A stretch of 64,000 nucleotides of DNA, from contig NZ_JPSY01000001.1 in assembly GCF_000763375.1 (NCBI RefSeq), positions 992,001 through 1,056,000 on the forward strand, read 5' to 3'. This DNA comes from Microbacterium profundi. Lineage in GTDB: Bacteria; Actinomycetota; Actinomycetes; Actinomycetales; Microbacteriaceae. A program made the translations under genes and the position numbers. Below the pieces are notes generated by a model. It did no database searches and was not told the DNA's origin. It was given only the letters and a program-made list of their open reading frames with translations. Shown one piece after another: positions 19,320 through 29,363 of this stretch. The number at the start of each line of letters is the position of its first letter. Position 1 is the stretch's first letter.

Positions 19320-21025
19320 GCAGACCACTCGTGAGCGGCATCCTGAGCCCAGCGATGACTGTGATCCCGGCCCGCTGCCGCCGCTGCGCGGCGGGAGATG
19401 TCATCGACGGCCGCTGTCAGCTCGACACTCTCGATACCGACCACATCGCCGAGGACGGGACCGGTGACGCTGTGAGCCTTGAGGATCGCCACGCGCTGCG
19501 CGCGATCGATCGGTCCCTGCGCAGCCGATACACCCTGCAGCCGAGCCAACGGGAACACCGCGAGCTTGCGCCAGAAGTTGCCGCGCCTCATGATGACGGC
19601 GAAGTCGGTGACGGCGAAGCCGTGGCGCTTCCATGAGAACGGTCGGCGCCACCAGCCGCGCTTCTGCAGCACCTGATACGGATCGCCCGCCTGGGGGCCG
19701 AGGATGCCGTGCTCCCAGACGAGAGGACGATCCTCCACTGGCATGTCAGGCAGGACAAGCGCGAGCACGCGCTCGACGTCGGCGCGCGTGCCGACCGGCA
19801 GCACGACGTTGAATTGCTGCGCCGTGCTGGACTGCTGCTGGGATGCGCTCTTGCCGCTCATCCGGTTGATCTTGATGGTCCACCAGCCGAACGGGCGCCA
19901 CAGGATCGACTGCGTCACCTCGACCGCGAAGATGCGCCCTGGCGGGATCGTCTCGGTGACGGTCGTGAACAGGCCGAACGTGATGCGCACGCCGTCGGGC
20001 GTGGGCGCGATCGAATATCGCAGCGACTTGGAGATCTGCGCCCAGGTGATGGCGACCGCGGCGATGATGAACGGTATGCCGACCCCGAGGCCCGCCCCCA
20101 GCAGGACGAACCTGCCGTCGCCGTCCTCGTTCGCCAGAGCGATGGGCAGCATCGTGGCGATGAACACGGCGAACACCACCAGGAAGAACACGAGCCACAG
20201 CACGCCAGCGAGAACCTGCGATCCGATCAAGCGCCCGGTCGGGATCTTGACGACGCTCTCGGGGACGACATCGCCCAGGTCGACTCCGCCGATGAGGTCG
20301 TTCACTCCCCCGTTCATCGAGCCGATCAACTGCGAGCGGATCGTCGCGGCACCTGCCGAACCCGGGTTCTGCACCGACCGGCCCTGTTGTCTGGCCTCAC
20401 GTGCCGCGCGCGCACCGGATGCGAGGTGGAGGATGTCTGATCGCACCGTCTCGGCCTTGGTCGTCGAGAGGTACTCCAGCGGCACGTTCGCGTCGGTGCC
20501 TGCACCGACGACCTCCAACTTGGCCATCCCGATCAGGCGAGCTGGGAAGGGCCGTGTGAGGTTGACGCCCTGCACCCGATCCAGCGGTGCGCGCCGCTGC
20601 GAGCGGAAGATGATGCCCTTTCGCACTTCGACGTGCTCGTCGGAGATGCGGAACTCCTGGAAGCGCCAGACCATCCAGAACAGTGCGATCAGCACGATCA
20701 GCACGCCGAGGATGACGAGAAGCGCAATCAGGATGAGGTTGTTCTCGAGCACCCAGTCCACCGGATCGCCGCCGGCGTAGTCGCCGACGTTCGCTTCTTC
20801 CGGCGCGAACAGTCCGATGCCCCAGTAGATGATGCGGTCGCGGAAGTTGTTCAACACGATGCCGGCGACGATGATGAGCACCAGTCCGCCCTTGAACAGC
20901 GGGGTCAGCGGATGCAGGCGGTGCCATTCGGCGTCTGCGAGCGATTCACGGCCCGCCGGGGCGGGAGGCACGGGAGGCAGCGGTGGCAGCGCCCCGGACG
21001 GATCCGGAGACTGAGGCGTGCTCAC
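19316..21025 (-). CDS. PH domain-containing membrane protein (YdbT-like)
   Basis: A 569-residue protein with a proline-rich soluble N-terminus and pairs of transmembrane helices (GGLVLIIVAGIVLNNF; LILIALLVILGVLIVLIALFW; later VLWLVFFLVVFAVFIA). Between them lie bacterial PH (bPH2) modules, e.g. FRISDEHVEVRKGIIFRSQRRAPLDRVQGV. This is the YdbT layout with several bPH2 repeats. The GTG start overlaps the stop of the smaller PH gene (GTGA at 21022-21025). YdbS/YdbT-type pairs sit in the membrane; their role is poorly defined. Confidence 0.85.
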   Translation of the reverse strand: MSTPQSPDPSGALPPLPPVPPAPAGRESLADAEWHRLHPLTPLFKGGLVLIIVAGIVLNNFRDRIIYWGIGLFAPEEANVGDYAGGDPVDWVLENNLILIALLVILGVLIVLIALFWMVWRFQEFRISDEHVEVRKGIIFRSQRRAPLDRVQGVNLTRPFPARLIGMAKLEVVGAGTDANVPLEYLSTTKAETVRSDILHLASGARAAREARQQGRSVQNPGSAGAATIRSQLIGSMNGGVNDLIGGVDLGDVVPESVVKIPTGRLIGSQVLAGVLWLVFFLVVFAVFIATMLPIALANEDGDGRFVLLGAGLGVGIPFIIAAVAITWAQISKSLRYSIAPTPDGVRITFGLFTTVTETIPPGRIFAVEVTQSILWRPFGWWTIKINRMSGKSASQQQSSTAQQFNVVLPVGTRADVERVLALVLPDMPVEDRPLVWEHGILGPQAGDPYQVLQKRGWWRRPFSWKRHGFAVTDFAVIMRRGNFWRKLAVFPLARLQGVSAAQGPIDRAQRVAILKAHSVTGPVLGDVVGIESVELTAAVDDISRRAAAAAGRDHSHRWAQDAAHEWSA

Positions 21026-21810
21026 AGCCCGGTCCGCCGGGTTTCTGCGACGTCGATGAGCGTGTCGCGCAGTGCTTCCGCCGCCGCCTGGGTGAGACCC
21101 GGGATCTGTACCCCCGTCGTCGCGGCGGCCGTGACCATCTTCAGCTGGGAGACGCCGAAGGCTCGATCCAACGGCCCGTGTGTGATGTCGACGAGCTGCA
21201 TGCGCCCGTAGGGCACGGCGATGATCCGCTGCCAGAGGATGCCCTTGCGGAACACGATGTCATCGGCGCGCAGCATGAAACCGATCGCTCTGGCCTGACG
21301 CGGGAGGATCACGAGCGTGATGAGGGTGATGAGGATGACGAAACCGGCGGGGATCCAGACCCAGCTCTGACGGAAGGCGAGGCCGACGATGAGCGCCACG
21401 GCGATGACGACCGCGAGGAGGATGCCGTTCTGCAGGAACTGCGACACGACGTAGCGCGGCGAGATCTGGTGCCACTTGCCGTCGAGATCGATGCGCCCTG
21501 CGCCGCGCGGCTCGCGGAGCTTGTCGTACGTTCCCTCGTCGAGGACCGGGGGCGTGGCGATGGGACCGGCGGCCACCGCGGGCGCAGACAGTGCCGCTGT
21601 CTGAGGTACAGGAGGACTCACCTGCGGCGCAGCGGGCGCTGGATTCTGCGGTGCCGACGCCGGCACGGGAGGCGCTGGTGGCGCTGGCGGGATGTTCGGC
21701 TCCTGCGACGGCCGAACCGGTGATGACGTCGGATGCGGCTGCGTCGAGGGCAGTGTCGGCTCAGCGCCCGGCGTCGGCTCCGGTGGAGGGGTCGTCTGGC
21801 TGTCGGTCAT
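21022..21810 (-). CDS. PH domain-containing membrane protein (YdbS-like)
   Basis: A 262-residue protein. The first 110 residues are a proline/alanine-rich soluble linker. Then come two transmembrane helices (NGILLAVVIAVALIVGLAF; VWIPAGFVILITLITLVI) and one bPH2 module (MLRADDIVFRKGILWQRIIAVPYGRMQLVDI). The ATG at 21810 follows AAGGATC by four bases, so the longer upstream reading is rejected. It pairs with the larger PH-domain protein downstream and overlaps the DUF3180 gene by 50 bases. Confidence 0.85.
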   Translation of the reverse strand: MTDSQTTPPPEPTPGAEPTLPSTQPHPTSSPVRPSQEPNIPPAPPAPPVPASAPQNPAPAAPQVSPPVPQTAALSAPAVAAGPIATPPVLDEGTYDKLREPRGAGRIDLDGKWHQISPRYVVSQFLQNGILLAVVIAVALIVGLAFRQSWVWIPAGFVILITLITLVILPRQARAIGFMLRADDIVFRKGILWQRIIAVPYGRMQLVDITHGPLDRAFGVSQLKMVTAAATTGVQIPGLTQAAAEALRDTLIDVAETRRTGL

Positions 21811-22249
21811 CAGGATCCTTCGGCAGTGTGCAGAACTGTTCGGCCACGAGCGCAGCCACCACGAGAACGAGCGAACTCGCCACGAGTGCGGCCATCGCCA
21901 CAATCGACCCTACCTGGGGATCAACCGGACGCGACAGCAGGAAGATCAGCAGTCCGGCGCCGAAGCCCGACATGATCGCGCCGAGCAGGCTCGACGCCCG
22001 CGCGAGGGTCGCGGCGCGCAGTGCGCGGAACGGATCGATGCGCCCCTGAGACGTGCCGCGCACGCTGCGGCGAACCGGCCAGGCGATGGCGAGAACCGCT
22101 GCGGCGAGCAGCAGCAGCAGAACGGGCAGGAATCCCGAGGGTGCGAATGTCGCCCTCCCCGACACTGTCAGCAGATGGTCGATGAGGTAGCCGACGCCAC
22201 CGCCGACCACTGCCAGGAGGATGAGGATCGGCGCCGAGGTGCGCTTCAT
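21761..22249 (-). CDS. DUF3180 family membrane protein
   Basis: A 162-residue protein with four hydrophobic segments: PILILLAVVGGGVGYLI, FLPVLLLLLAAAVLAIAW, LLGAIMSGFGAGLLIFLL and VGSIVAMAALVASSLVLVV. This is the layout of DUF3180, which in actinobacteria follows folK. Its stop lies 50 bases inside the next gene, and its start overlaps the folK stop by four bases. Function unknown; the constant linkage to folate genes suggests operon inheritance rather than a proven pathway role. Confidence 0.8.
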   Translation of the reverse strand: MKRTSAPILILLAVVGGGVGYLIDHLLTVSGRATFAPSGFLPVLLLLLAAAVLAIAWPVRRSVRGTSQGRIDPFRALRAATLARASSLLGAIMSGFGAGLLIFLLSRPVDPQVGSIVAMAALVASSLVLVVAALVAEQFCTLPKDPDDRQPDDPSTGADAGR

Positions 22250-22857
22250 CCGCGCCCCGAATCGTCGGTCGAATCGTCGGTCGTGTCATCGACGGCGACT
22301 TCGTCCGTGTCATCGACGGCGACTTCGCCCGCAGCATCCGCCCGCAGGCCAGCCGCGAGGTCGGCGATACGGCCCCGCCCGGGGATCTCGCCGTCCGGGT
22401 CGACGCTGAGCCACGGATCGAGCACGAACAGTCGTTCCGCAGCGCGCGGGTGGGGCAACAGCAATCGCGGGTCATCCGAGACGATGTCGCCGTAGGTGAT
22501 CAGATCGAGATCGAGCGTTCGATCGCCCCAGCGCTCGCGGCGTTCGCGCCCGTGCTCCTCTTCGATCGCATGCAGCATGCCCATCAGCACCTCGGGCGCG
22601 AGGCGGGTGGAGACGATCGCGACAGCGTTGACGTAGACGGGTGCGTCGGGATCGGGGCCGTCCAGCCGCACCGCGACGGTCTCGTGGAGTTCGGACAGCC
22701 GCACTTCATCCACGAGCGGGAGCCTCGAGATCCGCTCCACCGCGCGGCGGATGGTCTCACGACGGTCGCCCAGGTTCGCACCGAGCGCGACGACGGCGTT
22801 CGCCGCGTCACGGCCGGGGCGCGGGTCCGGACGGGCAGGCGGCGGCTTGCGGATCAC
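22246..22857 (-). CDS. folK: 2-amino-4-hydroxy-6-hydroxymethyldihydropteridine pyrophosphokinase
   Basis: A 203-residue HPPK enzyme that transfers pyrophosphate from ATP to the pterin. VVALGANLGDRRETI opens the fold, and RERWGDRTLDLDLITYGD plus LLLPHPRAAERLFVLDPW are the signature regions. It overlaps folB by four bases and DUF3180 by four bases. The last 30 residues are an acidic EVAVDDT-type tail made by a 24-bp duplication and short repeats, beyond the usual end of the family. Confidence 0.93.
   Translation of the reverse strand: MIRKPPPARPDPRPGRDAANAVVALGANLGDRRETIRRAVERISRLPLVDEVRLSELHETVAVRLDGPDPDAPVYVNAVAIVSTRLAPEVLMGMLHAIEEEHGRERRERWGDRTLDLDLITYGDIVSDDPRLLLPHPRAAERLFVLDPWLSVDPDGEIPGRGRIADLAAGLRADAAGEVAVDDTDEVAVDDTTDDSTDDSGRG
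22283..22328. repeat. 24-bp direct duplication at the 3' end of folK
   Basis: GTGTCATCGACGGCGACTTC occurs at 22283 and again at 22307, and encodes the repeated EVAVDDT tail. Confidence 0.85.
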
Positions 22858-23234
22858 TGCGACGCTCCCTGGCGCGAGCGGGTGATGGTGACCGACACAT
22901 CCGAGAAGGTCAGCTCGATGGGCGCGTGCGGCTTGTGCACCGTGACGATGACCTGCTGCACCCTCGGATCTGCGAGAACGACGTCGGCGATGCGCTGAGC
23001 GAGTGTCTCGATGAGATTGACCGGCTCACCTGCCACCACCGCGGCGACCTGCTCTGCCAGCTCTCCGTAGTGGACCGTGTCGACCACGTCATCGGATGCC
23101 GCGGCATCCGCCAATTCGAGACGCAGGCGCAGATCGATCGTGAACTCCTGACCGTTCTCACGCTCGTGCGCGAAGACGCCGTGGCGTCCGAAGACGGTGA
23201 GTCCGGTGAGCCGGATCTCGTCGAAGTTCTGCAT
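22854..23234 (-). CDS. folB: dihydroneopterin aldolase
   Basis: A 126-residue aldolase that cleaves dihydroneopterin. It begins IRLTGLTVFGRHGVFAHERENGQEF, the family opening with the substrate-binding region. DTVHYGELAEQVAAVV and NLIETLAQRIAD are the second signature. The ATG at 23234 lies two bases after the folP stop; the longer reading upstream of it overlaps folP and is rejected. It ends four bases into folK. Confidence 0.93.
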   Translation of the reverse strand: MQNFDEIRLTGLTVFGRHGVFAHERENGQEFTIDLRLRLELADAAASDDVVDTVHYGELAEQVAAVVAGEPVNLIETLAQRIADVVLADPRVQQVIVTVHKPHAPIELTFSDVSVTITRSRQGASQ

Positions 23235-23236
23235 GG

Positions 23237-24058
23237 TCAACCTTCCCAGGCCTCTGCGATCGCGAGGGCATCGCGAGTCGCCGCGACGTCGTGCACACGC
23301 ACCGCCCACACGCCGTGGCGAACGGCGAGCGCGCTGGTCACGGCCGTGGCGAGGTCCTTGCGCGCTTCGTCGACCTCGACGTCCGCTTCGCGATCCGGTC
23401 CCTGAGCCTGTCGAAGGGATTCGGTCAGAAATCGCTTGCGCGACGTACCGATCAGCACACGATGGCCGAGAGCGGTGATGTCGTCGAGTCCGCGCAGCAC
23501 GTCCCAGTTCTGGGCGCCCGCCTTGGCGAACCCGATGCCGGGATCGACGATCAGACGTGCGGGCGCGATGCCCGCCGCCGCTGCTTCGCCGACGCGCTCG
23601 CGCAGTTCGCCGGCGACCTCACGAGATGCCCGGTGATACTCGGCCTTCGCATACATGTCATCGGACGGGCCCCGCCAGTGCCCGATCGCGAGATCCGCGC
23701 TGGACTCGGCGACGGCGCTGAACATCTCGGGGTCGGCGAGTCCGCCCGACACGTCGTTCACGATCCGCGCGCCCGCTCGCACGGCAGCAGCCGCCGTCGA
23801 CGCGTTGAGCGTGTCGATGCTCACCGGGATGCCGCGAGCGGCGAACTCCTCGATCACCGGGAGCACGCGCTGCTGCTCCACCGCCGCGTCGACGCGTTCG
23901 GCACCCGGCCTGGTCGACTCGCCGCCGACGTCGAGCACGCTCGCACCGGCATCGCGCATCGCGAGCCCGTGGGCGATCGCGCGTTCCGGGTCGATGTAGC
24001 GGCCGCCGTCGCTGAACGAATCGGGTGTGACGTTGACGATGCCCCAGATGCCGGTCAT
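23237..24058 (-). CDS. folP: dihydropteroate synthase
   Basis: A 273-residue TIM-barrel enzyme that joins the pterin pyrophosphate to p-aminobenzoate. IWGIVNVTPDSFSDGG and VLDVGGESTRPGAE are the pterin-loop signatures, and RLIVDPGIGFAKAG is the conserved C-terminal region. After GTSRKRFL, a complete family A repeat (23400-23418) is translated as SLRQAQGP, inserted where most family members have a short variable loop. The 5' end overlaps the folE stop by four bases. Confidence 0.94.
   Translation of the reverse strand: MTGIWGIVNVTPDSFSDGGRYIDPERAIAHGLAMRDAGASVLDVGGESTRPGAERVDAAVEQQRVLPVIEEFAARGIPVSIDTLNASTAAAAVRAGARIVNDVSGGLADPEMFSAVAESSADLAIGHWRGPSDDMYAKAEYHRASREVAGELRERVGEAAAAGIAPARLIVDPGIGFAKAGAQNWDVLRGLDDITALGHRVLIGTSRKRFLTESLRQAQGPDREADVEVDEARKDLATAVTSALAVRHGVWAVRVHDVAATRDALAIAEAWEG
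23400..23418 (+). repeat. dispersed repeat family A, copy inside folP
   Basis: CCCTGAGCCTGTCGAAGGG, translated on the folP strand as LRQAQG, a different frame from the serS copy. Confidence 0.85.
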
Positions 24059-24666
24059 CGTCCGCCCTCGAACCCCGCGGTCGACGTGCCGCCGATCAGC
24101 GCGATGATCTCCTGTCGCGCGACGGGCTCGCTGTACTCTCCGCGTGCCGCGATCGTGAGCGTGGAAGCTTCGCTCTGACGCCCACCGCGCATCGTGACGC
24201 AGCCGTGCGACGCGTCGAGCACGACGAGAACGCCGCGCGTGTCGAGGTTTTCCGCGATCGTGTCTGCGATCTGCTCCCCGAGGCGCTCCTGCACCTGCGG
24301 GCGGGCGGCGAGGATCTCGACCACTCGCACCAGCGCACCCAGTCCGACGACCTGCTCGCCCGGCAGGTACGCGATGTGCGCGTGCCCCGCGAACGGCAGC
24401 AGATGATGCTCGCAGACCGAGCGGAAGCGGATGTCGCGCAGCAGTACCGCGCCGGACGGCAGGGTCTCGGGGGCCGGGCCTCGGGCGACGCTGATCGTGC
24501 GGGCGAGAGGCGCCGCAGCATCCTCACCGACGCCGGCGAAGAACTCTGCATACAGCTCTGCCATGCGCGCCGGCGTCTGTCTGAGCCCTGGGCGCTCCGG
24601 GTCCTCGCCGATCGCCTCGAGGAGCTCTCGGGTCAGCCGTTCGACACGCGCCGGGTCGACGGCCAC
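24055..24666 (-). CDS. folE: GTP cyclohydrolase I
   Basis: A 203-residue enzyme that opens GTP to dihydroneopterin triphosphate, the first folate step. FRSVCEHHLLPFAGHAHIAYLP carries the zinc Cys and His residues, and SHGCVTMRG the third ligand. ARGEYSEP is near the end. The GTG at 24666 lies just after the ftsH stop (two bases between) and gives the usual family length; upstream reading into ftsH antisense frames is rejected. First gene of folE-folP-folB-folK. Confidence 0.93.
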   Translation of the reverse strand: MAVDPARVERLTRELLEAIGEDPERPGLRQTPARMAELYAEFFAGVGEDAAAPLARTISVARGPAPETLPSGAVLLRDIRFRSVCEHHLLPFAGHAHIAYLPGEQVVGLGALVRVVEILAARPQVQERLGEQIADTIAENLDTRGVLVVLDASHGCVTMRGGRQSEASTLTIAARGEYSEPVARQEIIALIGGTSTAGFEGGR

Positions 24667-24668
24667 GA

Positions 24669-26684
<2,016 letters not shown>

Positions 26685-26757
26685 GATCCGTTCAGCGTAT
26701 CGCGCCGTACTTTACGTTCCGCTGGGATTCGCCCACGGCGTACGCCGCGGTGCCCGC

Positions 26758-26789
26758 GGGTCGTTGAGCGAGCGCCAGCGAGTCGAAAC
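26758..26789 (+). repeat. dispersed repeat family B, half-length copy
   Basis: GGGTCGTTGAGCGAGCG..AGCGAGTCGAAAC lies between the 3' end of hpt (26798) and ftsH. Only one of the two halves is present. Confidence 0.8.
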
Positions 26790-26797
26790 GTCGCAAG

Positions 26798-27349
26798 TCA
26801 GCTGTAGACGTGCGGCGCGAGCACAGCCACATCGCGCAGGTTGCGGTAACGCTCGTCGAAGTCGAGGCCGTAGCCGACGACGAATTCGGTCGGGATGTCG
26901 AAGCCGACGTACTTGCAGTCGATCTCGACCTTGGCGGCGTCCGGCTTGCGCAGGAGCGCCAGCACCTCGATCGACTCGGGGCCGCGGGACTCGAAGTTCT
27001 CCAGCAACCAGCTCAGCGTGAGGCCGGAGTCGATGATGTCCTCTACGATCAGCACGTGCTTGCCGTGCAGGTCGGTGTCGAGGTCCTTGCGGATCTGCAC
27101 CACACCGCTGGACTTCGTGCTGGAACCGTAACTCGAGACCGCCATCCAGTCCATCGGTGCGTGGAACGGCAGCGCTCGCGCGAAATCGGCCATCACCATG
27201 ATCGCGCCTTTCAGCACGCCGACGAGCAGCAGATCCTTGCCCTCGTAGTCCTTCGCGACCTGCGCGGCGAGCTCAGCGAGCTTCGCTTTGATCTCCTCCT
27301 CCGTGACGAGGATTTCGGAAAGGTCGTCCTGGATCTCAGCCGCGCGCAT
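26798..27349 (-). CDS. hpt: hypoxanthine phosphoribosyltransferase
   Basis: A 183-residue purine-salvage enzyme. VLIVEDIIDSGLTLSWLL is the PRPP-binding motif, and LLLVGVLKGAIMVMADFAR the preceding strand-helix. DWMAVSSYG is the flexible-loop region, and the usual C-terminal DFDERYRNL is present. TAAAAT lies six bases before the ATG, suggesting leaderless translation. Its usual partners tilS and ftsH lie on either side, but a DUF937 gene on the other strand separates it from tilS. Confidence 0.94.
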   Translation of the reverse strand: MRAAEIQDDLSEILVTEEEIKAKLAELAAQVAKDYEGKDLLLVGVLKGAIMVMADFARALPFHAPMDWMAVSSYGSSTKSSGVVQIRKDLDTDLHGKHVLIVEDIIDSGLTLSWLLENFESRGPESIEVLALLRKPDAAKVEIDCKYVGFDIPTEFVVGYGLDFDERYRNLRDVAVLAPHVYS

Positions 27350-27355
27350 GCATCG

Positions 27356-27361
27356 ATTTTA
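27356..27361 (-). promoter_or_regulatory. -10 box for hpt
   Basis: TAAAAT on the - strand, six bases, then the ATG at 27349; no ribosome site. Confidence 0.5.
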
Positions 27362-27433
27362 GTGACACGATCCTGTGCGCGCGCACTACTGTGAGCGGTG
27401 AGGCGAGCGGACGCCGCCGAAGGAAGGAATCTC

Positions 27434-28018
27434 ATGGCTCTTGACGACATCCTCAAGCAGGTGCCGATCGATGACATCGCGGCGAAGCTCAACGTCTCGC
27501 CCGACGTCGCGAAGGCCGCGGTCGAGCAGGGCGGCGCAGTGCTGCTCGGTGGGCTGGCGAAGAACGCCGCCAGCGAGGAAGGCTCCGCGGCGATCCAGAA
27601 CGCACTGCGCAAGCACGAGGGCAGGGCCGGCGTCTCCACCGTGGACGAGGTCGATCAGGCCGACGGCGACAAGATCGTCACGCACGTTCTGGGCGACCAG
27701 AAGCAGGAAGTGACGTCGAAGCTGAACTCGTCGGACAAGACCGCCGGCATCGACTTCGGCAAGCTCCTCCCGATCCTCGCGCCGATCATCATGGGTCTGA
27801 TCGCGAACAAGAACAAGGAGAAGTCGACGACCGCGGACGGCGCGGAATCCGGAGGCGGCATCGGCGACCTCATCGGAGGACTGATCGGCGGCGGCGAAAA
27901 GGACGGCTCCGGCGGTGGGATCGGCGATCTGCTCGGCGGGATCCTCGGTGGCGGTTCGTCCTCCGGCGGTGGTGGGATCGGAGATCTGCTGGGCGGGCTG
28001 TTCGGCGGGAAGAAGTAG
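27434..28018 (+). CDS. DUF937 domain-containing protein with Gly-rich tail
   Basis: A 194-residue protein starting at ATG 27434 with AGGAAGGAA just upstream. Residues 1-110 match DUF937 (YidB-like): LKQVPIDDIAAKLNVSPDVAKAAVEQGGAVLLGGLAKN, then LLPILAPIIMGLIANK. The C-terminal 70 residues repeat GGGIGDLLGG, low-complexity and partly duplicated at DNA level. It is inserted on the + strand between hpt and tilS. The role of the family is unclear; a secreted or assembly function has been suggested for related proteins, but nothing here decides it. Confidence 0.82.
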   Translation: MALDDILKQVPIDDIAAKLNVSPDVAKAAVEQGGAVLLGGLAKNAASEEGSAAIQNALRKHEGRAGVSTVDEVDQADGDKIVTHVLGDQKQEVTSKLNSSDKTAGIDFGKLLPILAPIIMGLIANKNKEKSTTADGAESGGGIGDLIGGLIGGGEKDGSGGGIGDLLGGILGGGSSSGGGGIGDLLGGLFGGKK

Positions 28019-28080
28019 GTTTCGACTCGCTGCGCTCGCTCAACCCGTTTCGTCGCGGTCACTCCGCTCCCTCGCTCAAC
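28019..28080 (-). repeat. dispersed repeat family B, two-half copy
   Basis: GTTTCGACTCGCTGCGCTCG.. reads family B in reverse, directly after the DUF937 stop; the second half is diverged (..CGCTCCCTCGCTCAAC). Confidence 0.8.
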
Positions 28081-28110
28081 GGCCCGCAGCGCAGCCCACT
28101 GCGGGCCGTT
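28078..28110. terminator. strong 12-bp hairpin downstream of the DUF937 gene
   Basis: AACGGCCCGCAG (28078-28089) and CTGCGGGCCGTT (28099-28110) pair perfectly around a nine-base loop. The right arm is also the start of the tandem array that follows. Confidence 0.65.
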
Positions 28111-28259
28111 GAGCGGGGCGGCGCGGCAGACCTGCGGGCCGTTGAGCGGGGGCGGTTACAGATCTGCGGGTCGTTGAGCGGGGGCGGGGCGGCAGACCTG
28201 CGGGCCGTTGAACGGGGGCGGCGCGGCAGACCTGCGGGTCGTTGAGCGCAGGTGGCGGA
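28099..28259. repeat. tandem array of about 33-bp units
   Basis: Units start at 28099, 28132, 28164, 28198 and 28232, each opening CTGCGGG(C/T)CGTTGA. Lengths are 32-34 bp. The units contain the GTTGAGCG core of family B. It lies between convergent DUF937 and tilS. Confidence 0.85.
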
Positions 28260-28268
28260 GCCGCCGAA

Positions 28269-28304
28269 GACGAAACGCGTTGAGCGAGCGCAGCGAGTCG
28301 AAAC
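28269..28304 (+). repeat. dispersed repeat family B copy at the tilS 3' end
   Basis: GACGAAACGCGTTGAGCGAG..GAGTCGAAAC, opposite in orientation to the copy at 28019, ends five bases before the tilS stop. Confidence 0.8.
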
Positions 28305-28308
28305 GTCC

Positions 28309-29316
28309 CTAACGCGCGGTGAAGACGATGCGTCCTCCGGCGCGGGCAGCCGCGCAGCCGGGCAGATCGATCGGTCCTTGGCCGGACCAGTCGGTGACGA
28401 GACGCGCGACCTCCAACGTCTGGATACGGGTGAGGCTCGCCCCGAACTCGCTGCGCGCGACGAGGCGGATGATGCGATTGCGCAGCGCCGCGGGGTTGGC
28501 TGCGAGCGCGGCGACGCTGACGGAGATGCCTGCTTCTGCGTGCTCGACGATGTCTTCGATGGTCTCTTGGATCATCTCGTCGAACGCCTCGGCATCCTCG
28601 CGGAGCTGTTCAGCAGTGCGCGCGAGTGCCTTGGCGATACCGGGACCGAGTTCGCTCTCGAGCACGGGAAGCACACGTTCGCGCACGCGGACCCGCGCGA
28701 ACCGGTCGTCGAGATTGTGTGGGTCTTCCCACGGCACGAGATCGGATGCTGCGCAGAACGCGCGCGTCGTCTCACGCCGCACGCCGAGCATCGGACGAAC
28801 CCACATCAGCCCTTCGTCGTCGACGCGGTTCGGCGACATCCCCTGCAGGCTCGCCGCGCCGGCGCCGCGCGCCAGCCCCAGCAGAACGGTCTCGGCCTGA
28901 TCGTCGAGGGTGTGGCCCAGAAGCACGGCGGCAGCACGTTCTCCGTCCGCGATACGACGCAGCGCCGCGTAGCGCGCGTCGCGCGCCGCGGACTCGGGGC
29001 CGTCTGCATCGTGGCGCACATCGACGCGTTCGATCGCAGAGCGGATGCCGAGGGCCCCGGCCTTCGCTGCGGCCGCGGCCGCGGCATCCGCTGACCCTTC
29101 CTGCAGCCCGTGATCGATCGTCGCGCTGACCACCTGCATCCCGCGTGCGCGCGCTTCGAACGCCGTCGCGGCGACGAGTGCCAGGGAGTCCGCACCGCCG
29201 GAGAGCGCGACCACGATGGTCGACCGCTCCGGCAACTCGGCCAGGGCAGTGCGCACGGCGAGGCGGATTTCGGCGATGGCGGGCGACAGTGAAGGCACAC
29301 GCCAACGGTACGGCAC
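28309..29316 (-). CDS. tilS: tRNA(Ile)-lysidine synthetase
   Basis: A 335-residue PP-loop enzyme that converts the anticodon-wobble cytidine of tRNA-Ile to lysidine. VVALSGGADSLAL near residue 35 is the PP loop, with LGHTLDDQAET downstream. The GTG at 29316 is preceded by AGGAG seven bases upstream, so it is favoured over the GTG at 29298. The C-terminal domain is short, as in actinobacterial forms. The 3' end is bordered by a family B repeat. Confidence 0.92.
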   Translation of the reverse strand: MPYRWRVPSLSPAIAEIRLAVRTALAELPERSTIVVALSGGADSLALVAATAFEARARGMQVVSATIDHGLQEGSADAAAAAAAKAGALGIRSAIERVDVRHDADGPESAARDARYAALRRIADGERAAAVLLGHTLDDQAETVLLGLARGAGAASLQGMSPNRVDDEGLMWVRPMLGVRRETTRAFCAASDLVPWEDPHNLDDRFARVRVRERVLPVLESELGPGIAKALARTAEQLREDAEAFDEMIQETIEDIVEHAEAGISVSVAALAANPAALRNRIIRLVARSEFGASLTRIQTLEVARLVTDWSGQGPIDLPGCAAARAGGRIVFTAR

Positions 29317-29351
29317 CGCGAATCTCCTACCCGCGGCATCCTGCGCGGCTC

Positions 29352-29357
29352 TAGTCT
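29352..29357 (+). promoter_or_regulatory. -10 box for the TMEM175-like gene
   Basis: TAGTCT, six bases, then the GTG at 29364. Confidence 0.45.
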
Positions 29358-29363
29358 GAGCCT

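Noticed and set aside
28099..28259. CRISPR array
   Set aside because: Units are directly adjacent without unique spacers and contain the family B core; no cas genes are present.
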